64,000 nucleotides of DNA from Solimonas fluminis (lineage in GTDB: Bacteria; Pseudomonadota; Gammaproteobacteria; Nevskiales; Nevskiaceae), in assembly GCF_002930645.1 (NCBI RefSeq), contig NZ_PSNW01000003.1:124001-188000 (forward strand). Direction: 5' to 3'. Positions 27,648-36,856 of this stretch are shown piece by piece. A program made the position numbers and the translations under genes. The notes under the pieces were generated by a model that was not told where the DNA came from, ran no database searches, and worked only from the letters and a program-made list of their open reading frames with translations. Position 1 is the stretch's first letter; every line of letters starts with the position of its first letter.

Positions 27648-28444
27648 TCGCGCTCGCGCGGCTTGAACTGCGGCGCCTGCTTGGCCAGGCCGGCCTTCAC
27701 CGCGATGCGCTGGTTCTTGCTGCGGAACATCAGCAGCTGCAGTTTGCGCTCCAGCTTCAGGGCCTTGTTCTCGCCGCAGAGCCAGTTGGCGTTGAGCAGC
27801 TGCTTGCCGGCCGCCACCGCGTCCGGCGACTTGGCGGCGATCTCCCGCGCCAGCGCCAGGGCATCCGCCTGGGGGTCCGCCGACAGGCGCGTCACCAGGC
27901 CCAGCTCCTTGGCCTCTGCGCCGGAGACGATGCGCCCGGTCAGCGTCAGGTCCTTGGCCACGTCGATCGGCATCAGCTCGCGCAGCAGCACGGTGCCCGA
28001 CATGTCGGGGATCAGGCCCCACTTGACCTCCATCACCGACAGCCTGGATTCCGGCGTGGCGATGCGGATGTCCGCGCCCAGCGCGATCTGCAGGCCGCCG
28101 CCGAAGCAGTTGCCGTGGATGGCGCCGATCACCGGCACCTGCAGCTCGCGCCAGCACAGGCTGACGTCCTGGAAGATGTTGCGCTTCTTCACGCCGAAGG
28201 TGGCGAAGTGCTTGAAGAACTTGGGCAGGCTGGAAAAGGCGCTGGCCACGTCCAGGCCGGAGCAGAACGAGGGGCCGTTGCCCTGCAGCACCACCGCCCG
28301 CACCGAGCGGTCGGCCTTGATGGCCTTGGCCGTGTCCACCAGCGCCTGGATCAGCGGGATGTCGAGGGCGTTGTGCTTCTCGGGACGGTTGAGGCCGACG
28401 GTGGCGATGCCGTCGGCAATCTCGAGGGTGACACGGTCGGTCAT
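27641..28444 (-). CDS. Crotonase-family enoyl-CoA hydratase/isomerase
   Basis: The 267-residue crotonase-fold protein has an oxyanion-hole region FCSGLDV and HGNCFGGGLQIALGADIRIA, then EVKWGLIPDMSGTVLLREL. As in the PaaG-like protein, the second acidic residue is Asp (GLIPD) while the first Glu position is Gln (GGLQI), so isomerase or hydrolase chemistry is possible rather than classical hydration. It is convergent with AraC paralogue 2. Confidence 0.86.
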   Translation of the reverse strand: MTDRVTLEIADGIATVGLNRPEKHNALDIPLIQALVDTAKAIKADRSVRAVVLQGNGPSFCSGLDVASAFSSLPKFFKHFATFGVKKRNIFQDVSLCWRELQVPVIGAIHGNCFGGGLQIALGADIRIATPESRLSVMEVKWGLIPDMSGTVLLRELMPIDVAKDLTLTGRIVSGAEAKELGLVTRLSADPQADALALAREIAAKSPDAVAAGKQLLNANWLCGENKALKLERKLQLLMFRSKNQRIAVKAGLAKQAPQFKPRERDY

Positions 28445-28556
28445 GGGAAGGGATCCGGAAAGGGGTCAATGGCGGGCATGCTGCCCCTTATGCCGGCAAA
28501 TTGGAATCGCCCACCGGACAGCATCGGGAGCCGGACTCGTTTGACCCTGGAAACGA

Positions 28557-28578
28557 AAAGGCCCGGCGGAGCCGGGTT
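28557..28578 (-). terminator. Terminator-like hairpin
   Basis: On the minus strand CCCGGC/GCCGGG with loop TCC is followed by CCTTTTCG. It lies about 340 bp after the diguanylate cyclase stop and could end that transcript. Confidence 0.5.
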
Positions 28579-28629
28579 TCGGGTTCCTGCGGGCGCAAGC
28601 TCCCCAGGGACCATTCTAGGCGGAGGAGC

Positions 28630-28660
28630 CAGAAGCTCATAACGGAGTTCTGTTTTTTTT
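28630..28660 (+). terminator. Orphan plus-strand intrinsic terminator
   Basis: CAGAA-G-CTC pairs with GAGTTCTG (loop ATAACG, one bulged G), followed by TTTTTTTT. No annotated plus-strand gene precedes it, so it may end a small RNA. Confidence 0.55.
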
Positions 28661-28687
28661 AGCGGCCGCTTTGTGCCAGGAGTAGAA

Positions 28688-28714
28688 GATGGCGAACGAC
28701 TGCTTTGAGGAAGG
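28688..28714. repeat. Left copy of 27-bp direct repeat flanking signalling unit
   Basis: GATGGCGAACGAC followed by 14 bases ending AGGAAGG matches 35254-35280 at 23 of 27 positions (by eye). The two copies lie in the same orientation, one on each side of the low-GC two-gene unit. Confidence 0.55.
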
Positions 28715-28916
28715 CCTCTGCTTCCCCAACGGTTGCTGCGATTGCACTGGCCCGTTACAACCATCGTTGAAGTGCGGCTATCAGGCTGTCGCCGCCTGCT
28801 TGGCCTGAGAAGACTGTCCAGCCTCAGAATACCTGCAGACGCAGCGGGATTTCTTGCCCGTGATCAAGATTTCTAGGAATGCCCTAGCGCCTCTCACGCC
28901 TGCCTGACAAAGAGCT

Positions 28917-29873
28917 TTAAAGGCGAGGTTTCTGTGCGTTCGTCCCGTTTGATGGCTCGGCTAACACCCTGTTTCTTCCAGACTGCTTCGCAGCGTAAAG
29001 GCTCCTGTCTGCGCTTTGCATCAGTACGTCGGGGCTCTCGCCGAATCGAGGATAAGCAACTGCGATGCCGATACTGACAGTGACTACATCCGAACAGTCT
29101 GATCCGCCATGTGGGATCATCGCCGACTCGACGGCACTCCGAAGGCCTTCGGAAATATCCCTCAAAGCGTCCAGGCTAGCCCCCGGAATCATGCAGACGA
29201 ACTCCTCGCCTCCATATCGTGCAATCAGATCGCGAGGGCGCCGTAGCAGGCCTCGGAGCTTCTGGGCGACGGTCTTAAGACACGTATCGCCGGCCTGATG
29301 ACCGTATTGGTCATTGAAGCGCTTGAAGTAGTCCACGTCGATCATGGCCAGGCCAAGTGACTCTCCGGATCGAGAGCAGACGCGCCACTCCAAGTCCAGA
29401 GCATCATCGAAGCATCTCCGATTCGCAACTCCAGTCAGGCCATCGATAAGCGCCATGCGCCTCAGCAGGTCGGCTTGCCATTTGAGCAAGAGATGAGTGC
29501 GAACACGGGCCCGGACAACAGCCGGGTGGATCGGCTTGGCAATGAAATCCACCGCACCGACTTCCAATCCCAGGGCCTCCTGCTCAGGAGAGGTGTGTCC
29601 GGTCACAAAAAGCACGGGAATATTCTTGGTCACCTCACCGCTCTTGATCCGTCGACAAACCTCGATGCCGTCAATATCGGGCATTTCGATATCGAGTAAC
29701 ACAAGATCTGGCCGTTCACGCGCACAGATCTCCAGCGCCTGGAGTCCGTTGGTCGTCATGAATATCTCGTAGTCCACGCTAAGAGCTTCATGCAGTACCC
29801 GAATATTGATGGGCTGATCATCGACAATTAGCAAGCGAAACCGATGGGAGGCATCTGGAGTCAGATCTCGCAT
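28917..29873 (-). CDS. Response regulator diguanylate cyclase (REC-GGDEF)
   Basis: This 318-residue protein makes cyclic di-GMP. It has a receiver domain (about 12-130) with phospho-acceptor Asp61 in LVLLDIEMPDIDG and a GGDEF domain (about 140-305) with active-site GGEEF (221-225). The product-inhibition I-site RxxD is present as RPRD (212-215). The start overlaps the stop of the histidine kinase by one base (TAATG), so the kinase-cyclase pair is coupled and the kinase is the likely phosphodonor. Codon use and GC are unlike the flanking genes. Confidence 0.94.
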   Translation of the reverse strand: MRDLTPDASHRFRLLIVDDQPINIRVLHEALSVDYEIFMTTNGLQALEICARERPDLVLLDIEMPDIDGIEVCRRIKSGEVTKNIPVLFVTGHTSPEQEALGLEVGAVDFIAKPIHPAVVRARVRTHLLLKWQADLLRRMALIDGLTGVANRRCFDDALDLEWRVCSRSGESLGLAMIDVDYFKRFNDQYGHQAGDTCLKTVAQKLRGLLRRPRDLIARYGGEEFVCMIPGASLDALRDISEGLRSAVESAMIPHGGSDCSDVVTVSIGIAVAYPRFGESPDVLMQSADRSLYAAKQSGRNRVLAEPSNGTNAQKPRL

Positions 29874-32800
29874 TACTCATCCCCTCCGAGATCGATCTTT
29901 CGGCATGCCTCTAAAGCCCCGGCGAAATCGAGCTTGTCCGCGAATGTCCTTAACTCCCGAGCGGCATGAGAATCAAGCTTCTCGATCGCGGGGATAACTA
30001 GATCCAGCAACGCCAGCGCCCGCGTGTTGTTCTGGGCCAACAAACCCATGAGCTCGATCAGGTTGGATCTCAACATGTCGTCAGAGACGCGAGTCGGAAC
30101 CACCGCTTTCGAGTCAGGCGACAGTCGGTCGGCTTCGCGCTGAAGCTCAGTCACAGCGCGAGCGAGAGCCCCTTCCAGACCCATGAGGTCCGGATTGAAC
30201 ACCGCTTGGTCTCCAGCCTCCTTGATCTGCAACTCAAGCATCGCCGCACTATCGGCCAAACCCTCGGCGCCTAGCGTCCCGGCAACGCCCTTAAGGGCAT
30301 GCAAGATCCGGCCGGCTCCGAGCTTGTCTCCTGCCAGCAATGAAGCTCGCAATTCGGGCGCAACTGAACCATGGTTGACTCCAAAAGCCTTGGCCTGGCG
30401 AGCAAACAAGTCTGCTTTGCCGCCCAGGCGGGCAATCGCTGCGGGGAAGTTGAACTCTGCTTTCGGTGACAACTGGAAACGGGCTGGAAGAGACCCGGGG
30501 ACCCCATCTCCGCGCAGATGTAGACGCAGAACTCTTACTAGTTCATCGATGTGGAAAGGCTTCCCAACATGGTCATTCATACCGGCAGCCAAGCAGGCTT
30601 CCCGATCCTGGGGCATTGCATTTGCTGTCATCGCGATAATAGGTAAGCGTCCGCGGGCAGAATATTCTCGAATCCTCCGGGTTGCTTCGTATCCATCCAT
30701 GCCCGGCATTTGGATATCCATGAGCACCACGTCAAAGGGCGGAGTGCCGTTCCGGACTGCGGCCACACCTGCCTCGCCGTCATTGGCGATCGTGACGGTA
30801 GCTCCCTCAGAAACCAGGAGGTCGTGCGCGATCTGCTGGTTGGTCGTATTGTCCTCGACCACGAGGACGCGGGCGCCATCAAGCCTGCGCTCGGACACTA
30901 CCATCGCCCGTTGGGCCCAAAGCGTACCGTGCCGGGCGCGGGCGTCCGCCACTGCGTCCAGAATCATGGATGCGGTTATCGGCTTGACCAGAAAGGCATC
31001 GACCAGAGACGGTGCCTGCTCCAGCTTCTCGCCAAGTGCACCTCGACCGTGTGCGGTAGCCATGATGATCAGGGCCGCCTTGCTAGGCTGTGGGCGAGAC
31101 CTGATGCGCTCGCATATTTCCCATCCACTCATATCAGGCATCTGCCAATCGATAAGAAGCACGTCATGCTCAATCCCGCTGATCGATCCCGTCTCCAAAA
31201 GCGCAAGTGCCTCCTTCCCGTTGGAGGCCATCTCAACACGCCAACCAAGCGATTCGGCATATCCGCGCAGAACCATGCGTGCCATTGGGTTGTCATCGAC
31301 CAGAAGAACACGCAAATCCCTCAGGCTGACACCCCCATTGCTCGAGGTCAGATTAGCCGGACAGGTGTCTGCGAGTTCAATCTCCAGCGAGAACCAGAAA
31401 CGGCTTCCTTTTCCCATTGTACTTTCGACACGTAGATCGCCTCCCATCAGGGCCACCAAACGTCGGCTGATTGCCAAGCCAAGGCCGGTCCCCCCGTAGC
31501 GGCGGCTCGTAGACGCCTCGGCCTGTTCGAAGCCACGGAATATCTTTCCCATCTGCTCAGGAGCGATTCCAATGCCGGTGTCGGTGATGAAGAAATCGAG
31601 GACTGATACACTCCCACGACGCTCTCGCTCATGCACCCCGACTACAACCTCACCACGCTCGGTGAACTTGATCGCGTTTCCGGCCAGATTGAGAAGCACC
31701 TGCTGAAGTCGTAGTTTGTCTCCCACAAGCGACGAGGACACATTGGGATCGATATCAAAGAGTATCTCTACATCCTTGGCTCCCAGCATCTCGGATAGAA
31801 CAGCGCCCGTCTGACGCAGCAGTTCATCCAGCTTGAACAGCTCCCGCTCCACCTGCATTTTGCCGGCTTCGATTTTGGAGAAGTCCAGGATGTCGTTGAT
31901 GAGCGCGAGCATTGCACGCGCCGCAGCCTCGGCCTTGTCCGTGTAGTCGGCTTGCAACCTCGTCATTGGTGTTCGTTGCAGTAGCTGAAGCATACCAATC
32001 ACGGCATTCATCGGCGTCCGTATCTCGTGGCTCATGTTGGCCAAGAAGAGACTCTTGGCCTGTGTGGCAGCCTCAACCTCCCGATTCCGCTGTTCGAGTA
32101 TGCGGTTGGTCGCCTCGAGCATTTCCTGCGCCTTTTTCAGCTCCGTTATATCGGTGACCAGAACATAGAAGCCCTTTACCGTTGCACCATCCATGTCCGG
32201 AATATAGTGCGCCCATGTATGACCATGGCTACCGTCTGCTCGCTTCAACCTACGTTCGAACTTCTGAGCCTCTCCCTTCAGGGCACCCCGAATGAGGGGC
32301 TCATTGCGGTGGAATAATTCTTCTCCCAGCAGATCTCTGATATGAATGCCGATCATCTGCTCCTTGGCTCTCCCAAACCACGACAAGTAGGAGGCATTAG
32401 CGAAGCGGCAGTGCAGTTCGGAATCCCAATATCCGATCATCCCGGGGATGCTGTCCGTTACCTCGTTAAGGAAGCGCTCTCTTTCCCGAAGTGTTCGTTC
32501 AAGTTCGCGCCTCTCCGTGATATCGACCACCATGCCCAGGAACCCGAATAGCTCCCCATCGTCCCGCCTTAGTGCGCTTACAGAGAGCCAGACCGGCACC
32601 CGCCCGCCATCTTTTCGCACATAGGTCCACTCGTTGGCATCAACCGCCCCGAGCCGGGCCTTTGCGATGAAGGTTTCGAACCCGACGTCTACCGGATAAC
32701 CGAGTTCCAGGCTCAGGGATTCCGCACGAACCGCGACCTCGCCCGGATCATGGATGATGGCCGGTGTAGCCTTGCTAATAACCTCTGCCGCCGCGTAACC

Positions 32801-34753
32801 CAGAAGTCGTTCCGCCGCCGGGTTGAACACCTTGATTGTTCCATCAACCTCCGTGGCGATGATGGCGAATCCGGCGTTGCTGAGGATGGCGCCCTGCAGG
32901 GCAAGGACCTCGCGCAGTTCCTGGGTGCGAGCGACAACTTGTTGCTCCAGCGTAGCGTTCAGTGTCCTGAGCGCCTCCTCGGCTTGCTTTCGGTGCTCGA
33001 TGTCAGTGTTGCTACCGAACCACCGAACGACCGCTCCACTGACTGGATCGAGAAGAGGCACAGCCCTCGTATCGAACCAGCGATAGATGCCATCATGTCG
33101 GCGGATGCGGAACTCGACGCTGAAGATGCCGCGGCTTTCGACCGCAGCCTGCCAGCGCTCCATAAGCTGCGGGCGATCATCGGGATGAACCTGCTCCAGC
33201 CAGCCCGAGCCCAATTGCTCGGCCTCCGGAACTCCGGTATACCGGACCCACTGCTCGCTCAGGAAGTCGCAGGGGCCATCGCCTTGGCAGGTCCAGACCA
33301 ATTGTGGCATCGAGTTGGCCAGTTCGCGCCAGCGGGACTCACTCGCTTGCAGATGCGCCAGCGTGGCTAACCGCTCAGTGACGTCCGTTACCGAAGCTAC
33401 AACCAACTCTTGGCGGCCCAGCGTCAAGGGGCTCAGGCTGACCTCCACCGGAAACCCATGTCCGTCGAAATGGCGCGCCGCCAGTTGTCGATTCGGGGCC
33501 ATAGGCCGCGCCAATCGGTCATACCTCCTGCGATGGGCCACATGCGCGTCGCGACTGTTTTCGGGCAATAGCAGGTCGACGGACTTTCCAGTGAGAGCGT
33601 CCAGTGAGTAGCCGAACAACGTGAGTGCCTGGCGGTTGGCTTCCAATATCACGCCGGTTTGATCGACCACCAGGATCGCTTGTGGCGCAGCGTCGATGAC
33701 CCCCTTGGTCAAGGCAAGTTGATCAGCCAGCGCCCTCCGTTGGCGTAATCGGAACCGGTAGACCAGAATTCCCAGTGCGACGAGCAGCAGATACAACGTC
33801 AGTGATATCAAGACCGCGAGCGGTTTTGGAACCACAGAGGTTTGCTGTTTCAGGGAAGGCTTGGAGGTCAATACGGCTTGCCAACGGCGTCCGTACACAT
33901 CGAATTCACGGGTATTCTGGATAAATTCTGCGTCGATAGTGGCCGACGATGTGGAATAGAAGCTAGATGCTTCCGCCCCGGGGGTTACGTCGCTGAGGGA
34001 CACGGCCAATCCAAAATCTTGCGCAACCAAGTCGGCCAGAATTTCGTCGATGATCAGTGGCGCGTAGCTCCAACCGATCGTAGCCTCGAATCGTTCCGCT
34101 TCGGTGCGCAAGGGCGCGCCTGGCCGATAGACCGGAAGCAGCAGGAGAAAGCCGTTCGCTTCCTTGCTTTGTGCCTGCACCAGGGGAATCGGGCCAGTGA
34201 GTGTGGCTTGGCCGCTGAGCATTGCCCTACGTGCTGCAGCGAGACGCACAGGGTCGGACGCGATATCCAGACCGACGGCCCGACGGTTTATCTCCTCGGG
34301 TTCGATGTACTGGATCACGTACCGATCGCTGCTATTCGGCCCCAGCGTCCGGATGCTGAAGTCGGTGCGGCCTTCAGCGCGTGCCTGCTCCAGGAATGCA
34401 TTCTCTGAGTCGCGCGTAACCCGACGTATGAATCCGAAACCGCGGGCACCTGGAAACTCCCGACTCGCATCCCTGGTTGAGATGTAGTCGCGAAAGCGTG
34501 CGAGAGTTAGGCCGCCGTCAGAGTTGGCAACGACAGCGGCACCACGAGCTCCACGCACACCGTACTCGTACTTTCGCATGCGGTCGTCAAGTTGCCGCAC
34601 AAACTGTTTTTCAGCGCGGTCGAATGCATCCTGCAGACGTGTCCGGCTCGAAGCATTAACCATCAAGACGGAAGCAAGAATAACAACTGCCCCCCCAGCG
34701 GCAACGAGCGCCACAGCTGTAGTTCGCGGCCGTATGACTCCGGGTTTAGTCAT
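29873..34753 (-). CDS. CHASE-PAS hybrid sensor histidine kinase with two receivers and Hpt
   Basis: This 1626-residue membrane phosphorelay kinase has these domains in order: TM1 (about 13-32), a periplasmic CHASE domain (about 80-250), TM2 (about 310-332), four PAS domains (about 345-460, 470-590, 615-750, 760-875), HisKA with His909 (ANMSHEIRTPMN), HATPase (NAIKFTERG, DTGIGIAP, GGTGLGLAISRRL), REC1 (LIDWQMPDMSG), REC2 (VLMDIQMPGMDG) and a C-terminal Hpt with LHALKGVAGTLGA (His near 1485). The ligand is unknown; CHASE domains bind small molecules outside the cytoplasm. The sequence is lower in GC than the surroundings, which suggests transfer. Confidence 0.95.
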   Translation of the reverse strand: MTKPGVIRPRTTAVALVAAGGAVVILASVLMVNASSRTRLQDAFDRAEKQFVRQLDDRMRKYEYGVRGARGAAVVANSDGGLTLARFRDYISTRDASREFPGARGFGFIRRVTRDSENAFLEQARAEGRTDFSIRTLGPNSSDRYVIQYIEPEEINRRAVGLDIASDPVRLAAARRAMLSGQATLTGPIPLVQAQSKEANGFLLLLPVYRPGAPLRTEAERFEATIGWSYAPLIIDEILADLVAQDFGLAVSLSDVTPGAEASSFYSTSSATIDAEFIQNTREFDVYGRRWQAVLTSKPSLKQQTSVVPKPLAVLISLTLYLLLVALGILVYRFRLRQRRALADQLALTKGVIDAAPQAILVVDQTGVILEANRQALTLFGYSLDALTGKSVDLLLPENSRDAHVAHRRRYDRLARPMAPNRQLAARHFDGHGFPVEVSLSPLTLGRQELVVASVTDVTERLATLAHLQASESRWRELANSMPQLVWTCQGDGPCDFLSEQWVRYTGVPEAEQLGSGWLEQVHPDDRPQLMERWQAAVESRGIFSVEFRIRRHDGIYRWFDTRAVPLLDPVSGAVVRWFGSNTDIEHRKQAEEALRTLNATLEQQVVARTQELREVLALQGAILSNAGFAIIATEVDGTIKVFNPAAERLLGYAAAEVISKATPAIIHDPGEVAVRAESLSLELGYPVDVGFETFIAKARLGAVDANEWTYVRKDGGRVPVWLSVSALRRDDGELFGFLGMVVDITERRELERTLRERERFLNEVTDSIPGMIGYWDSELHCRFANASYLSWFGRAKEQMIGIHIRDLLGEELFHRNEPLIRGALKGEAQKFERRLKRADGSHGHTWAHYIPDMDGATVKGFYVLVTDITELKKAQEMLEATNRILEQRNREVEAATQAKSLFLANMSHEIRTPMNAVIGMLQLLQRTPMTRLQADYTDKAEAAARAMLALINDILDFSKIEAGKMQVERELFKLDELLRQTGAVLSEMLGAKDVEILFDIDPNVSSSLVGDKLRLQQVLLNLAGNAIKFTERGEVVVGVHERERRGSVSVLDFFITDTGIGIAPEQMGKIFRGFEQAEASTSRRYGGTGLGLAISRRLVALMGGDLRVESTMGKGSRFWFSLEIELADTCPANLTSSNGGVSLRDLRVLLVDDNPMARMVLRGYAESLGWRVEMASNGKEALALLETGSISGIEHDVLLIDWQMPDMSGWEICERIRSRPQPSKAALIIMATAHGRGALGEKLEQAPSLVDAFLVKPITASMILDAVADARARHGTLWAQRAMVVSERRLDGARVLVVEDNTTNQQIAHDLLVSEGATVTIANDGEAGVAAVRNGTPPFDVVLMDIQMPGMDGYEATRRIREYSARGRLPIIAMTANAMPQDREACLAAGMNDHVGKPFHIDELVRVLRLHLRGDGVPGSLPARFQLSPKAEFNFPAAIARLGGKADLFARQAKAFGVNHGSVAPELRASLLAGDKLGAGRILHALKGVAGTLGAEGLADSAAMLELQIKEAGDQAVFNPDLMGLEGALARAVTELQREADRLSPDSKAVVPTRVSDDMLRSNLIELMGLLAQNNTRALALLDLVIPAIEKLDSHAARELRTFADKLDFAGALEACRKIDLGGDE

Positions 34754-35368
34754 TCAGTCACCCCGGGGCTCAATAGTGCTTGCTATGCCAGAGACGTCAC
34801 TAACCGACCTGAATCCGCGCATTTGCTCCAGTACTCCTTCAGGGGTTTGGCGGCTGCTTGACTGATGAACGAGAAGGGACAGCGTCCACTTAGTGTGAGC
34901 CAGACCAGACGTTATTTCACGGGCCCAGACGGCCAGCCATAACCTTCTATCGGGTAAGGCATTTTTAACCACCGCCCTGTGGATAAGCCGCAACTCTTCG
35001 GCTACTTCTGATAGGCCGACGAGTGAACGTAGACTGATCGTCTAAGCAGCGGAACCTCTGGGATGCGCCAGTTCTGGAGCAGTGTCCCGTAGAGAGATCC
35101 GCGACCGACGGACAATGATTTGGAATCTCAGCGGCGGGCCCGAGAAGGGACAATGCATCATCTAGTGACTGTCCACTTTATGAAGTAGGGCGCACCGAAA
35201 GCCGCATGGGCGATTTGTTTGCTGATCCCGACTTCTATGGGCGGGTGCCAGACGATGGCGAACGACCGCCTCTAGGAAGGACAATAGGACAACTGAAAGG
35301 CGGCTTCGGGCTGCAAGTTGCCGCCACCGACATACCTCCATGCGCCCCGCAAGCACAACGCAGCCCGA
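34754..35368. other. Non-coding gap upstream of the histidine kinase
   Basis: This 615-bp stretch is also relatively AT-rich for the window. It should contain the promoter for the kinase-cyclase unit and holds the right copy of the flanking direct repeat. The short ORFs in it overlap one another in all frames and look random. I could not assign a promoter. Confidence 0.6.
35254..35280. repeat. Right copy of 27-bp direct repeat flanking signalling unit
   Basis: GATGGCGAACGACCGCCTCT then AGGAAGG matches 28688-28714 at 23 of 27 positions in the same orientation. It could be a mobile-unit boundary or two members of a dispersed repeat. Confidence 0.55.
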
Positions 35369-36691
35369 TCAAGCTTCCGTCCGCAACTGATCGAGCGCCG
35401 CCCGGTACGGCCGCAATCCCGCCCAAAGCAGTGCCGCGGCGGCGGCGCAGGCGACGCTGCCCACGATGAGCAGCGACCAGCGCAGCGCCGCGTCGTCGTG
35501 GAAGACGTAATCGGTCACCAGCGCCACCGCGGTGGGGCCGATGCCCAGGCCCACCAGGTTGACGATGAACAGGTAGATCGCCGAGGCCTGCCCGCGCATG
35601 CGCGGCGGCACGATCTCCTGGATCGCCGCCGGCGCGGCGCCGAAGGGCATGCCGAGGGCGAATACGGCCGGCACCATCGCCAGCAGGGCCAACTCTGCGG
35701 TGGGCATCAGCAGGTAGGCCCAGCTGCCGGCAACGCAGACGGCGCAGGACCAGAGGCCCACGCGCAACGCGGCGTCACCCCGGCCCTGCTGCACCCAGCG
35801 ATCCGTCAGGCGCCCGCCCCAGACGATGCCGGCGGTGCCGAAGACCATCACCACCAGGCCGTAGACGATGCCTACCTGGCCGGCGTTCCAGCCGTAGGTG
35901 CGGATGTAGAAGCTCGGGATCCAGGCCGCGGCGCCATAGGAGCAGAAGGCGATCATCGCGAAGCCGAGGTTATGACAGAGAACGGCGCGGCGATGGCGCC
36001 ACAGGTAGGCGATGACCTCGCCCAGCGGCACCACCGCATGCGTGCCCTGCCGCGGCGGCTCGCGCACCAGCAGGAAAGCCAGGCTGAAGACCAGGCCGGC
36101 GGCGCCGAGGATGTAGAACACCACCTGCCAGGGCCGCGTGCTGCCCACCAGCGGTAATACCACCTCGCCCTGCGCGCTGACGTAGTGGATCACTAGGCCG
36201 CCGAGCAGGAAGGCGATGCCCGAGCCCAGGTAGATGCCGGCGGAGTAGACGCTGATCGCGGTGGCGCGGCGCTGCGGCGGAAAGTAGTCGGCGATCAGCG
36301 AGTAGGCGGCCGGCGACAGCGCCGCCTCGCCCACGCCCACGCCGATGCGGTAGAGGAACAGTTGCAGGTAGGAGCGCGCCGAGCCGCAGAGCGCCGTCAT
36401 CAGGCTCCAGAACACGATGCCCGCGGTGATCAGCCCGCGCCGGCTGCGGCTGTCGGCCAGGCGCCCCAGCGGAATGCCGAGCAGGCTGTAGAAGATCGCG
36501 AACGAGAAGCCCATCAGCAGGCTCATCTGCGTGTCGCTGATGCCGAGGTCGCGCCGGATCGGCCCCACCAGCAAGTTGAGGATCTGCCGGTCGATGAAGG
36601 AGAACACGTAGGCGACCATGAGGATCGCCACCACCGTCCAGGCATAGGCCATCGAGGCTGGCGCCGCAGCGGCACCGCGCGAATCGTTCAT
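35369..36691 (-). CDS. MFS transporter (spinster-like)
   Basis: The 440-residue integral membrane protein has 12 predicted segments and MFS motif A-like GRLADSRSRRGLI between TM2 and TM3, with early FSFIDRQILNLLVGPI as in spinster-type and aromatic-acid-type carriers. I chose the ATG at 36691 because GGAGAG lies about 5-6 bp upstream, and the longer ORF adds a basic non-membrane leader. No catabolic partner is adjacent, so the substrate is unknown. Confidence 0.87.
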   Translation of the reverse strand: MNDSRGAAAAPASMAYAWTVVAILMVAYVFSFIDRQILNLLVGPIRRDLGISDTQMSLLMGFSFAIFYSLLGIPLGRLADSRSRRGLITAGIVFWSLMTALCGSARSYLQLFLYRIGVGVGEAALSPAAYSLIADYFPPQRRATAISVYSAGIYLGSGIAFLLGGLVIHYVSAQGEVVLPLVGSTRPWQVVFYILGAAGLVFSLAFLLVREPPRQGTHAVVPLGEVIAYLWRHRRAVLCHNLGFAMIAFCSYGAAAWIPSFYIRTYGWNAGQVGIVYGLVVMVFGTAGIVWGGRLTDRWVQQGRGDAALRVGLWSCAVCVAGSWAYLLMPTAELALLAMVPAVFALGMPFGAAPAAIQEIVPPRMRGQASAIYLFIVNLVGLGIGPTAVALVTDYVFHDDAALRWSLLIVGSVACAAAAALLWAGLRPYRAALDQLRTEA

Positions 36692-36856
36692 CGCTCTCTC
36701 CTCCGGTGCCGGCGCTGCGTGGCGCGCGGCTATGCGGCGGATACTGGAGTGCTGGGGGCGCGATGGCAAGCGCCGAGGGTGTTCAGGGCTCGTGCGGGGC
36801 GGCTTCCGGGCCCGCCAGCCGGAAGGCAGGTCAAGACCCGCCCTGTACGGGCTGAG

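Larger units (their letters stand above)
28445..28916. other. Non-coding gap with two terminator-like hairpins
   Basis: This 472-bp stretch marks the change from high-GC sequence to the lower-GC signalling unit. It holds a minus-strand terminator-like hairpin (28557-28578), a plus-strand terminator with eight T residues (28630-28660), and the left copy of the flanking direct repeat (28688-28714). No gene is evident; a plus-strand small RNA ending at 28660 is possible. Confidence 0.6.

Noticed and set aside
28495-28521. Possible fifth AraC-type site upstream of the crotonase gene
   Set aside because: GGCAA and GGACA are 21 bp apart in the right orientation, but the TTGAT core is displaced and the first half-site is imperfect; too weak to include.
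35162-35469. Several 60-87 aa ORFs on both strands near 35.3 kb
   Set aside because: They overlap in all frames, have no ribosome binding sites or recognisable features, and one crosses the MFS gene end.
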